DNA of 64,000 bases from Haloarcula halobia (GTDB lineage Archaea; Halobacteriota; Halobacteria; Halobacteriales; Haloarculaceae), in contig NZ_CP119787.1 in the NCBI RefSeq assembly GCF_029338255.1, forward strand, positions 806,001 through 870,000. The letters run 5' to 3'. Numbering within the stretch: position 1 is the first letter of the stretch; each line of letters begins with the position of its first letter. The position numbers were made by a program, and so were the translations under genes. Below, one piece after another: positions 53,067-60,515 of this stretch. The notes beneath the pieces are model-generated. The model was not told where the DNA came from and searched no databases. It saw nothing but the letters and a program-made list of their open reading frames with translations.

Positions 53067-53594
53067 TCACTCCCCGTCGTCGAGGAGTCGCCCGTGCGTG
53101 TCTATCTCGCCGTTCCGAATCCGGGTGCTACTGATGCGCGTGCCGTCCTCGGCGGTGACGAAGGGCGGCGTGTGGACCTCGAGCGGTCGGAGACCGTTCT
53201 CGCGGCGCTGCTGGTTGAGTTCGTAGGCGCGTTGCTGGGCTTTCGCCTCGGGCGAGGCGACGAGCGCGTCCACGTCCTCCCGGGTCGCGGCGGGGCCCAG
53301 CGCGTCCTCGAGCCGGTGAATGTCGTACGACGCGGTGTAGGCGGCCGCCAGGCGGTCCAGTTCGTCGTCCAGCGCCGCCTTCCGGTCCGCGAACGACCCG
53401 AGCAGTTCGACGTGGGAGGGGTCGCTGCGGGTCTCCGCCGCCAGTTCGGTGCTGGTGAGGGCGACGACGACGTGGCCGTCGCCCGTCCCGTCGTGACTCG
53501 CCGTCTGGAACGCCTTGTGCAACAGGGCGCGGTGCCCGTTGTGGACGGGCGTGAACGTGCCGCCGAGAATCGCCGTGCGTTCGGTGCCAGCCAT
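53067..53594 (-). CDS. coaD: Phosphopantetheine adenylyltransferase, archaeal type
   Basis: A 175-residue nucleotidyltransferase of the archaeal/eukaryotic PPAT family. The nucleotide-binding motif is AILGGTFTPVHNGHRALL (T/HxGH), and the conserved ISSTRIRNGEID near the C-terminus is the ISxTxIR signature. A central QQRAYELNQQRRENGLRPLE segment is typical of the archaeal type, where bacterial CoaD has a shorter loop. It transfers AMP to 4'-phosphopantetheine in CoA synthesis. ATG 53594 is chosen because the next in-frame ATG upstream adds five weak residues. Confidence 0.92.
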   Translation of the reverse strand: MAGTERTAILGGTFTPVHNGHRALLHKAFQTASHDGTGDGHVVVALTSTELAAETRSDPSHVELLGSFADRKAALDDELDRLAAAYTASYDIHRLEDALGPAATREDVDALVASPEAKAQQRAYELNQQRRENGLRPLEVHTPPFVTAEDGTRISSTRIRNGEIDTHGRLLDDGE

Positions 53595-53682
53595 ACCGGT
53601 CGTTCTCACGGCACGGCCCTATAGGTGTGGGCACCTGCGACCGACGGCGCGGTCGCTCGCCGATCGATCGGCTATCGGTCGC

Positions 53683-53913
53683 TCAGCTGGCGAACAGCCG
53701 GCGGTCGGCCCGTTCGTGTTCGGCGGCGAGCACGTCGACTAGCGGGGCGAACGGCGCCATCTCCGCCACCGAGCGGTCGGCGCTGTCGTCGACGGCGGCG
53801 GCGACCCGGCCGTCGGCGACGAACTGCTCGAGACCGCAGGAGACCGAGTCGGTCCCGATCGGGAGAAACGAGTCCGCCAGGCGGAACGCCCCGAGGGTCC
53901 CGTCGTCGCTCAT
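53683..53913 (-). pseudogene. ureF: ureF remnant with internal deletion
   Basis: A 76-residue ORF. The first 37 residues are the start of the urease accessory protein UreF (LGAFRLADSFLPIGTDSVSC, then GLEQFVADGRV). From about residue 48 the sequence (VAEMAPFAPLVDVLAAEHE, then RADRRLFAS) looks like the very C-terminus of UreF. About 150 internal residues are missing, and the two ends were joined in frame. The product cannot fold as UreF. The start overlaps the ureE stop by ATGA, as in an intact operon. Confidence 0.8.
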
Positions 53914-54332
53914 CGGTCGCCCCCGTCGATGGTCCGGACGTCGTGGTCGCCGTGCGGGTGTGAGTGCCCGCGGTGGTGGCCGTCCGTGCCATCGCCGTGG
54001 TCGTGACCATCCGTCCCGCCGCCGTGGTCGTGGTCCGGCGTCGCGTCGTCGAACGTCGTCGGCGGGGCGGACTCGTAGCGAACGGAGACGCCCTCGGGCA
54101 GCAGGTCCCGACCCAGCGTCTCCATGCGCTCGCCGCTGTCCGTGACTGGGAACAGCGCCCCGGCGTCCCGGACGGCGAGGCCCCAGTGCCGGTTCCCGAG
54201 CGCGTGACCGAGTTCCAGCGCAGCCGTGGCGGACACGTCCGCCCCAGCGAGCTCGAGGACCAGCGCCTCGACGTCGGTCAGCGCGACGATCACCAGGTCG
54301 CCGTCTTCCGTCGCGAGGACGTCGCCGTCTGC
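53910..54332 (-). pseudogene. ureE: ureE remnant, 5' part deleted
   Basis: About 140 codons of UreE, the urease nickel metallochaperone. The visible part begins [16 protein letters not shown] and continues with ALVLELAGADVSATAALELG, HALGNRHWGLAV and a His/Asp-rich Ni-binding tail (repeats of DHDHGG and DGHDHGDG). The first ~60 residues and the start codon are missing. Upstream it runs directly into the ureB fragment at about 54330, in a different frame. Therefore a deletion has removed the 3' half of ureB, all genes between (by haloarchaeal gene order probably ureC, ureA, ureG, ureD) and the 5' end of ureE. Confidence 0.82.
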
Positions 54333-54571
54333 TCGTCGCCGGGTTCGAACCGGATGGCGGTGCCCGCGGGGATGTTCAGTCGCATCCCGTAGGCGGCCGC
54401 GCGGTCGAAGGCGAGCGCGGCGTTGGCCTCGAAGAAGTGGAAGTGCGAGCCGACCCGTACCGGCCGGTCGCCGGTGTTCCCGACGGTCACCTCGGCCGTC
54501 TCGCGCCCCTCGTTCAGCGTCACGGTACCCTCGCCGGCGACGATCTCGCCGGGGACGAGGTCGTCTGTCAT
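54329..54571 (-). pseudogene. ureB: ureB (urease beta subunit) 5' remnant
   Basis: The first ~80 residues of the urease beta subunit: [60 protein letters not shown] and [18 protein letters not shown]. These match the family core (GxRPxQVGSHxHF, [14 protein letters not shown]). After GDEQ the frame enters ureE DNA and ends in an out-of-frame tail at 54290. An upstream TATA (near 54680) is still present, and a 20-codon ORF (54568-54630) overlaps the start as ATGA. Confidence 0.85.
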
Positions 54572-54805
54572 CTCGCCCCGACACCTCCGGGGCGCGTCGC
54601 CCGCGCGGCGCTCCCTGTGGATTCGGTCATCGTAGGGTGGTATTTGGCGAGTCCCGTCATAAAGGGGCGCAGCGGAACAATATTTATGTAGTTGTGGGCT
54701 GGTTTGTGGGACGTTCGTTTACTCGGTGAGCATGCAACCGAACACGTCGCTACCGGACGTAGTGACCGCAACCGTCATTGAGCGTCGGCGAGAGGGTGCG
54801 GTGTA

Positions 54806-55525
54806 ATGACTGCCACGGAACTGACCGCGTTGCTGACCGCCGGCGTCCTCGGGATCACACACGCCCTCGAACCGGACCACGTCGCCGGCATCTCGTCGCT
54901 GACCAGCGAGTACGCGGACTCCCGTCTGTCGGCGCTGGCCGGGGCCTGTTTCAGCCTCGGGCACGTCGCGCTCGTCGTCGCCTGGCTCGGCGTGGGCTAC
55001 CTGGCGCTGGGCCGGACGTCGTTCCCGCCGGTCTTCGAGGCGGTCGGCACGGCCGGTGCCGGCGTCCTGCTCGGCCTGCTCGGGGCCGTCATGGCCGTCA
55101 CGGGGCTGCGACGGACGGTCCGCACGACCGAACACGACCACGACTCCATGACCCACAGCCACCCGCACCTCCACCTCCCGTTGCCGGGCTTCGAGGGCCA
55201 CGACCACGGCCACGACACCGTCTCGTACCTCAAGACCGGGCTCGTCGGCGCGCTCTTCACGCTCTCCCCGCCGGTCTCGATGCTCGTCTTCTCCTCGACG
55301 CTCCTGCCCGACTACGGCGCCACCGTCGTCACCCTCGCCGTCGTGACCTACGGCATCACCATCACCGTGACGATGAGCCTCCTCGGCGCGGGCGCGGGCG
55401 CGCTCTTTGGCGTCACCGAGGCGCGCAGCGCGACGTTCCACGGGGCCGCGCAGGCCGTCGCCGGTGTCGCGATAGCGCTGCTCGCGTCGACGCTGCTCGC
55501 CGACGCGGTGCCCGTGCTGGTCTAG
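54806..55525 (+). CDS. Nickel/cobalt transporter, NicO/NiCoT-like
   Basis: A 239-residue membrane protein with about six helices. The metal-selectivity motif is GITHALEPDHVAGISSL near residue 17, a variant of the HxxxxDH signature of Ni/Co permeases. A His-rich cytoplasmic loop in the middle (TEHDHDSMTHSHPHLHLPLP and GHDHGHD) should bind or sense Ni. LKTGLVGALFTLSPPVSMLV follows. It lies next to, and divergent from, the urease remnants, so it probably once supplied nickel for urease. It is intact and could serve another nickel enzyme now. Confidence 0.87.
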   Translation: MTATELTALLTAGVLGITHALEPDHVAGISSLTSEYADSRLSALAGACFSLGHVALVVAWLGVGYLALGRTSFPPVFEAVGTAGAGVLLGLLGAVMAVTGLRRTVRTTEHDHDSMTHSHPHLHLPLPGFEGHDHGHDTVSYLKTGLVGALFTLSPPVSMLVFSSTLLPDYGATVVTLAVVTYGITITVTMSLLGAGAGALFGVTEARSATFHGAAQAVAGVAIALLASTLLADAVPVLV

Positions 55526-55668
55526 CGCGGCCGCCACCCGCTCGTTCTCGCATCCGTAGTCGTCGGTCACAGCCCGAGCGCCGACGACGGCCGAAACGAG
55601 CAACGTTCCCCGCCACCGCCCTCGCCGCCGGCCAAAACTGACAAAACACACCGACCGTCTCGAACCCC

Positions 55669-55911
55669 GACCGCCGCCTGCTCGACGAGCCCAGCGAGGG
55701 CATCCAGCCCTCTCTCGTCGCTCAGAGCAGCGCGGACATGCAGGACGTCAACCCGGACCCGGCACGATCATCCCGTTCGCCGGGCAGAACCTCGGTGTCG
55801 TCCGCGAGATGGCCGACGCTGCTACGTGACAGAGCGCGGCGCGACCGTCGAGAGGTCGGGCCGACGGCGCTCACCGACGAGGCCGCAAACGCCGAGTATC
55901 TGGCCGTCTGA
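55669..55911 (+). pseudogene. urtE: urtE remnant (urea ABC transporter ATPase, C-terminal third)
   Basis: No long ORF exists, but reading three frames in turn recovers the end of a LivF/UrtE-type ATPase: RRLLDEPSEGIQPSLVAQ (Walker B and D-loop, with EGIQPS diagnostic of UrtE), GTIIPFAGQNLGVVREMAD (H-loop region, normally VEQN), CYVTERGATVE, then VGPTALTDEAANAEYLAV and stop. At least three frameshifts separate these pieces. The Walker A half is gone. It lies 143 bp after the nickel transporter and points to a former urea uptake system (urtABCDE) in this locus. Confidence 0.75.
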
Positions 55912-55979
55912 CCGGTGGACTCGGGTCCGCGGTCGGCCACGCCCGGACACGTTCTCGCCGGGTCGAAAGCGAAGCCCCG

Positions 55980-56354
55980 TCAGTCGTCGTCCGGTTCCGC
56001 CAGCAGGTCCTCCTCGTAGGCCGCGACCGCTTCCACGACGGCGGCCGCGTCGTCGTCCGGGACGTCGAACGCGTCGAGACTCTCCTGGAGTAACTTGACG
56101 GCACGCTGGATGTGTGCGGGTGTGAACGGGACGTGGAGGTGGGCCTCCCGGACCGGCGCCGCGTCGTAGGTCTCCGGCCCGCCGGCGGCCTCACAGAGGA
56201 AGTCGGTCTGGGTCCGCCGCAACAGCTCCATGTCCGCGCTCTCGAAGAACTGTCCGAGGTCGTCGTCTTCGACCAGTCTGTCGTAGAAGTCGTCGACGAC
56301 CGCACGGATGCCCTCGCGTTCCCCCAACCGCTCGTACAGCGTCTGCTCGCTCAT
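55980..56354 (-). CDS. Truncated haemoglobin
   Basis: A 124-residue globin of the 2/2 (truncated) type. It begins TLYERLGEREGIRAVVDDFY, the AB region with the YxxxGG-like turn, has DLGQFFESADMELLRRTQTD (CD-E region) and FLCEAAGGPETYDAAPVREA with the EF glycines, and then HLHVPFTPAHIQ, where His precedes the F-helix contacts and one of them is the probable proximal ligand. Truncated globins bind O2 or NO and often detoxify NO. ATG 56354 is chosen over upstream in-frame starts. Monocistronic, next to the urea remnants but not evidently related. Confidence 0.88.
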   Translation of the reverse strand: MSEQTLYERLGEREGIRAVVDDFYDRLVEDDDLGQFFESADMELLRRTQTDFLCEAAGGPETYDAAPVREAHLHVPFTPAHIQRAVKLLQESLDAFDVPDDDAAAVVEAVAAYEEDLLAEPDDD

Positions 56355-56978
56355 AGATTCTGAACGGCCGTTTCGACTAATATTGCTTTCGCCGTGGACG
56401 CGAGCAATCCGTCTTCGACCCACCACGAACCGGGTCTCACGGACGGACGCCTCTGTAGTGCCGTGGTCGTCGGCGGTGTCGAATCCTGCCGACCGGCGAG
56501 TCCACATCGCCTAGCGGCACGGCGAACAGCCGCTCGTCGACCTGGATTCCCCGGAACAAGGATACCGTCTCGGTACGTCCTGTTACGTATATACTCTCAC
56601 CACAATTGGTGGTTAAATACTCGAATAGACATCTAAAAACTCCAAATACACCCCTATCGAGTTGTATTGGGGCCATATATATGCCTATACGTGGTATATG
56701 GTCTCAAAAATGAGACACTTGCAGTAGTGGTGGGAAAATATACCCAGAGATACCGATATCGTATGTCATATCGGGAGCTGCGATCGGAACACGCCGCTCG
56801 AGGAGTGGTTCGTGACATCTCTCCGGGATGCTGCACGACTCCCTCGGCAGTTCCCCGGGTAGCGGTCTGTCCTGGCCCACCACGTGAGGCAGTGACTGGA
56901 ACCTCGACGCAACCGCCGGTACCGGGTCCACAACAGTATTACCCCCTGGGAGCCACAAATCCGGGTGATAGCGGCGAG
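56355..56978. other. Divergent intergenic region with AT-rich hairpins
   Basis: 624 bp. The part 56560-56790 is AT-rich and holds two adjacent inverted repeats, CCATATA-N15-TATATGG (56673-56701) and GTCTCA-aaaa-TGAGAC (56701-56716). A TATA-like cagtattac sits about 45 nt upstream of the MFS start. The MFS frame extends to 56667 but begins outside protein-like sequence. Confidence 0.45.
56673..56716. repeat. Two abutting inverted repeats
   Basis: CCATATA at 56673-56679 pairs with TATATGG at 56695-56701; GTCTCA at 56701-56706 pairs with TGAGAC at 56711-56716. They share base 56701. The context is an AT-rich non-coding stretch, role unknown. Confidence 0.5.
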
Positions 56979-58172
56979 ATGTCCACCACACGCACCCGCC
57001 TGTCCCTGGCCGGCATCGTCTTCACCATCCTCTTCGCGCAGGTGCTCCTCTACCCCGGCGTCGACGTCCTGGTCACGGCGCTGGGGGCACAGACGCGCCT
57101 CGACGCGAGCATGTGGTTCCTCGCGGCCGAGTTCGGGGCCTTCATCGCCTTCGCCGGCGTCTGGGGGGCGGCCAGCGACGCGGCCGGGAAGCGCGTCCCG
57201 TTCGTGGCTGTGGCGGCGGTGGGCGGCGCCGTCGGGTACGCCGCGCTGGCGACGCTGCCGACGCAGTTCTCGCTCCCGTTCGAGGCCATCCTGCTCCTGC
57301 GGGCCGTCCAGGGCGCGACGACCATCGGCGCGTTCTCGCTGGCGATGACCATGCTGATGGACTTAGAGGGCGGCCACGGGCGGAACATGGGCGCGGCCGG
57401 TATCGCCATCGGTGCCGGCACCGCGCTCGGAGCGCCCGTTGGCGGCCAGCTGTTCACCCAGGGGCCGCTCGTGCCACTCTACGTGGCCTGTGCCCTCATG
57501 TGCCTCGTCGCGCTCGCGACCCGGGCCATCCCGGACCGCGCCCCGGCGGAGAACCGCGACTCCGTGCTCCGCATCCTCACCGGCGGGGTGCGCGAGCGGC
57601 CGGCGCTGACGCTGCCCTATGCCTTCGGGTTCATCGACCGGCTGACCGCCGGGTTCTTCGCGCTCGTCGGGACGCTGTACTTCCGGACCGCCTTCGAGTT
57701 GAGCCCCGGCGCCACCGGCCTGATGCTCGCGCTGTTTTTCGCCCCGTTCGGGCTGTTGCAGTACCCGTTCGGAGTGCTGTCGGACCGCATCGGTCGGACG
57801 CTCCCCGTGGTCGCCGGCTCTGCGCTCTACGGCCTCGGCGTGGTCGCCGTCGGCCGGGCACCGAGCGTGGAACTGGCGGCCGTCGCGATGGTCGCCGTCG
57901 GCGTCCTGGGCGCCCTGATGGCGCCGGCGACGATGGCGCTCGTCTCCGACCTGGCGGCGCCCACCGGCCGGGGGGTGGCGATGGCCGGCTTCAACGTCTT
58001 CGGGAGTTTCGGGTTCCTCGTCGGCATCCTGCTCGGTGGTACCGTCGCCGGCGCCTACGGCTACCCCGCCGCCTTCACCGCCATCGGCGCGCTGGAACTG
58101 GGACTGGCGCTCGTCGCCGCGCCGGTGTTCCTCCGGTTGAACGCCGACCGGCGGGTCGTCTTCTCGCGGTGA
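56979..58172 (+). CDS. Major facilitator superfamily transporter
   Basis: A 397-residue protein with about twelve membrane helices. The MFS motif A is degenerate in the first half (WGAASDAAGKRVPFVAVA) and clear in the second half (GVLSDRIGRTLPVVAG, between helices 8 and 9). LRAVQGATTIGAFSLAMTML in helix 4 resembles motif B of drug/H+ antiporters of the DHA1 type. Substrate cannot be predicted. ATG 56979 (MSTTRTRLSLAG) starts just before helix 1. A membrane protein gene follows 81 bp later. Confidence 0.88.
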   Translation: MSTTRTRLSLAGIVFTILFAQVLLYPGVDVLVTALGAQTRLDASMWFLAAEFGAFIAFAGVWGAASDAAGKRVPFVAVAAVGGAVGYAALATLPTQFSLPFEAILLLRAVQGATTIGAFSLAMTMLMDLEGGHGRNMGAAGIAIGAGTALGAPVGGQLFTQGPLVPLYVACALMCLVALATRAIPDRAPAENRDSVLRILTGGVRERPALTLPYAFGFIDRLTAGFFALVGTLYFRTAFELSPGATGLMLALFFAPFGLLQYPFGVLSDRIGRTLPVVAGSALYGLGVVAVGRAPSVELAAVAMVAVGVLGALMAPATMALVSDLAAPTGRGVAMAGFNVFGSFGFLVGILLGGTVAGAYGYPAAFTAIGALELGLALVAAPVFLRLNADRRVVFSR

Positions 58173-58253
58173 GTGCCGTCCAGGCAGAGCCCGTCCCGGT
58201 CGACCGGCGCCGTGATGTCAACGCTTAATCTATTCCGGCTGCCTACCTCTCGT

Positions 58254-58673
58254 ATGGCAACCGAAGCCACCAGTCGACAGCACAGCGCGGGACCGTCGAT
58301 GCCGGTCCGTGCCGGTGTCGGGCTCGCACTCGGCGTCCTCGTGAACGTGGGTATCGTCGCCGGGGCGACCAGTCTGGGCGTGGCCCCGGGCTTTCGTCCG
58401 TTGACCGTGCCGCCGGTCGCCTTCCTCTCGGCCGTCGGGGCCGTCGGCGCCGTCGTCGTCTACCAGGGCTTCCGGCGCTACCTGGACCGGCCGGACCACT
58501 ACTTCGTCAGGGTCGCGGCCGTCGTGCTCGTCCTCTCGTTCCTGCCCGACGTCGGCCTCCTGCTCAACGACCCGGCCGCCACCGTCGCCGGCGTCGTCGT
58601 CCTCATCGTGATGCACGTCGTCGTCGCGGCCGCGTCCGTCTGGACGCTCGTCTACTGGAACCGCACCGACTGA
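58254..58673 (+). CDS. Four-helix membrane protein, DUF6069-like
   Basis: A 139-residue protein with four helices (AGVGLALGVLVNVGIVAGAT, VPPVAFLSAVGAVGAVVVYQ, VRVAAVVLVLSFLPDVGLLL and VAGVVVLIVMHVVVAAASVW). The conserved-looking SFLPDVGLL in helix 3 and VMHVVVA in helix 4 resemble DUF6069 proteins; this assignment is from memory and tentative. Start at ATG 58254; the frame extends to 58173 without protein character. It is 81 bp after the MFS gene, perhaps co-transcribed. Confidence 0.7.
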   Translation: MATEATSRQHSAGPSMPVRAGVGLALGVLVNVGIVAGATSLGVAPGFRPLTVPPVAFLSAVGAVGAVVVYQGFRRYLDRPDHYFVRVAAVVLVLSFLPDVGLLLNDPAATVAGVVVLIVMHVVVAAASVWTLVYWNRTD

Positions 58674-58688
58674 CTCCCGATCACTCGT

Positions 58689-59177
58689 TCAGCGGTTCTC
58701 GCTCAGTTTCGAGTCGAGCTGGCGGGTGACGAACTCGTCGTCGAGCAACGCCTCGGGCCCGGCGAACTGGACGACCGGGCCGTTCTCGACGCGGAGCCAC
58801 TCGTCGCTTCCGTTGCCCGCCAGCGTCACGGTCTGGCTGGTGCTCGGAAGGCCGTTCTCGCGCCGTCGGCCCGTCCGTTCGCGGACGCTGACGAGTTCGA
58901 CCGTCGTGTCGTCGGTCGCCGAGACGGTCAGGTCGTACCTGGCAAGCTCCGGGTCGACCCGGCGCATCGCCGCGCGGTACCGGCCGGCGAGTTCGCACGC
59001 CGCCTCGGCGTCTGCGTAGGCCTCGAACCGACACTCCCTGACGGGCTCCGGGCGGAACCCGGACACCCGGCAGGCGACGACGTACCTCCCTTCGGGGTCG
59101 GCGAGCGTCTCGATGCGCTCGCGGAGCCGCGACACGGCCTCGGCCGGGTCGCCGTCCCGTTCGCGGCCGCCCGTCAC
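58689..59177 (-). CDS. Acidic protein of unknown family behind an iron box
   Basis: A 162-residue soluble protein. The N-terminal part (AVSRLRERIETLADPEGRYV, VACRVSGFRPEPVRECRFE, YADAEAACELAGRYRAAMRR) predicts alpha/beta structure, and the segment DPELARYDLTVSATDDTTVE recurs in haloarchaeal proteins I cannot name. The C-terminal EALLDDEFVTRQLDSKLSEN is helical. No Cys or signal peptide. The start is GTG 59177, whose GTGA overlaps the stop of a 35-codon upstream ORF that begins 5 bp from a DtxR/Idr-type box. Probably controlled by metal. Confidence 0.65.
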   Translation of the reverse strand: MTGGRERDGDPAEAVSRLRERIETLADPEGRYVVACRVSGFRPEPVRECRFEAYADAEAACELAGRYRAAMRRVDPELARYDLTVSATDDTTVELVSVRERTGRRRENGLPSTSQTVTLAGNGSDEWLRVENGPVVQFAGPEALLDDEFVTRQLDSKLSENR

Positions 59178-59281
59178 GGGCGGATCGCTCCCCTGCGACC
59201 GCGATTCACGATTCGTGGCCCGCGCTCGACCGTCCGTGGCCCGATGTCCCGGACGCCCCGCCGCGTCGGCTCTCGCATCAT
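59174..59281 (-). CDS. 35-residue upstream ORF beside the iron box
   Basis: Starts at ATG 59281 (two adjacent ATGs), is Arg-rich (MMREPTRRGVRDIG), and ends in TGA overlapping the GTG of the next gene. It might be a coupled leader or chance. The Arg-rich composition is atypical of haloarchaeal proteins, so coding status is doubtful. Confidence 0.3.
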   Translation of the reverse strand: MMREPTRRGVRDIGPRTVERGPRIVNRGRRGAIRP

Positions 59282-59286
59282 ACGCG

Positions 59287-59300
59287 TTAGGCTGGCCTAA
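59287..59300. promoter_or_regulatory. DtxR/Idr-type iron box 1
   Basis: TTAGGCTGGCCTAA, matching the TTAGG-N4-CCTAA core of DtxR-family boxes (Corynebacterium DtxR; Halobacterium Idr1/Idr2). It lies immediately upstream of ATG 59281 on the minus strand, between the putative TATA (ttatcaa) and start, so binding should repress that side. Confidence 0.75.
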
Positions 59301-59322
59301 ACGTTGATAACCGCTTCGGATT

Positions 59323-59336
59323 TTAGGCGGGCCGAA
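59323..59336. promoter_or_regulatory. DtxR/Idr-type iron box 2, imperfect
   Basis: TTAGGCGGGCCGAA: the left half-site is perfect and the right half differs from CCTAA at one position. It lies 22 bp from box 1. Two boxes at this spacing may allow cooperative binding. Confidence 0.45.
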
Positions 59337-59383
59337 AAACGAACGGTGGAGCGCACCGGCCCGACACTCGCCGGGGCCCCGAC

Positions 59384-59394
59384 TTATTTATTTA
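59384..59394 (+). promoter_or_regulatory. TATA box of the racemase gene
   Basis: The stretch ttatttattta lies 30-40 nt upstream of ATG 59424. Confidence 0.6.
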
Positions 59395-59423
59395 GCGGAC
59401 GTCTGGGCTGTACCAACGGCGCC

Positions 59424-60506
59424 ATGTCCGAGACGATAGGCATCATCGGTGGGATGGGGAACGAAGCGATGGCCGACCTGGCGGCGAACGTCGCCGCGTT
59501 GCCGGACGCGGACGACTACTCGTATGTCTGCTATGGCAACTCCCGGCAGGCGTTCACCCCGGAAGAGGCCGACGGCGAGTGGGAGGACGGCGACCCTCCG
59601 ATACGTCGCAAGCGGCACACGGGCGAGTTCACCGCGGCACTCCTCCAGAACTTCGGCGCCGGTAGAGTCGGCCTGGCCTGCAACGGCGGGCACCCGCTCT
59701 ACCGGGACATCTACGGGGACTTCGACTCGACGTTCGTCGACATGATCGCGGAGACGGCGGCCGTTCCCGATGCCGACGACGGCGTGCTGGTCCTCGGGAC
59801 GAAACGGACGCTCGAGGAGCGGCTCTACGACGACGAGCTCGAGGCGGCCGGCATCGACACGTACCAGCCGACGCCGGCCGACCGACGGCGGCTCATGGAC
59901 GTCATCTACGACCCCGAGTTCGGCATCAAGACGGGCGAGGTGACCGACGAGGCCGAATCGATGCTCTGTGACGTCGTCTCGGCGGCCTGTGACAGGCACC
60001 CGGCCATCGACTCGGTCGTCCTGGGCTGTACCGAGCTGCCGCTTGCGCTGAACGCCGAGAGCGTCCCCCGCCTCAAGGCGGCGGGCGCGCTGCCGGACCA
60101 CCTCTCGGTCATCGACCCGACGCAGGTGCTCGCCGAGTCGCTCTTTCCCTCCACGGGGCCCGTCGAGACGCCCGACCAGGTCGCACTCTCGGAGTTCCGC
60201 GGGGAGTTCCTGGACTACGACCCGCCGCTGACCGTCGCCGTCGACTCCCTAGAGCAGATGGTCGAGTTCCAGACGAAGCTCGTCGAGTGGACGATGGACT
60301 ACTTCGCCGACCGCGACGCACACGTCGGTGGCAGCTACATGCACGTCCCGACGCTGTTCCTGATCGACTACACGCGCCCGGTACCGGTCGACACCGACGC
60401 CCTCGACGTGACCGTCCACCGGTACGAGACCGTGCCGTCCGAACCCGACGCGGCCGTCGAGACGGCGCTGGAACGGAACTTCGAGGCCGTCTCGCACCTC
60501 TGTTGA
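59424..60506 (+). CDS. Aspartate/glutamate racemase-like protein with C-terminal extension
   Basis: A 360-residue protein. The N-terminal ~235 residues are a PLP-independent Asp/Glu racemase fold: TIGIIGGMGNEAMADLAANV at the start, the first active-site Cys region VGLACNGGHPLYRDI (normally CNTAH; here CNGGH), and the second VVLGCTELPLAL. Both Cys are present. Residues ~240-360 (FLDYDPPLTVAVDSLEQMV, then YMHVPTLFLIDYTRPVPVD) form an extra domain not in standard racemases (~230 residues). Possible roles include amino-acid or hydantoin-type epimerisation. Its promoter shares a divergent region with two DtxR-type boxes. Confidence 0.8.
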   Translation: MSETIGIIGGMGNEAMADLAANVAALPDADDYSYVCYGNSRQAFTPEEADGEWEDGDPPIRRKRHTGEFTAALLQNFGAGRVGLACNGGHPLYRDIYGDFDSTFVDMIAETAAVPDADDGVLVLGTKRTLEERLYDDELEAAGIDTYQPTPADRRRLMDVIYDPEFGIKTGEVTDEAESMLCDVVSAACDRHPAIDSVVLGCTELPLALNAESVPRLKAAGALPDHLSVIDPTQVLAESLFPSTGPVETPDQVALSEFRGEFLDYDPPLTVAVDSLEQMVEFQTKLVEWTMDYFADRDAHVGGSYMHVPTLFLIDYTRPVPVDTDALDVTVHRYETVPSEPDAAVETALERNFEAVSHLC

Positions 60507-60515
60507 GACTTCCCC

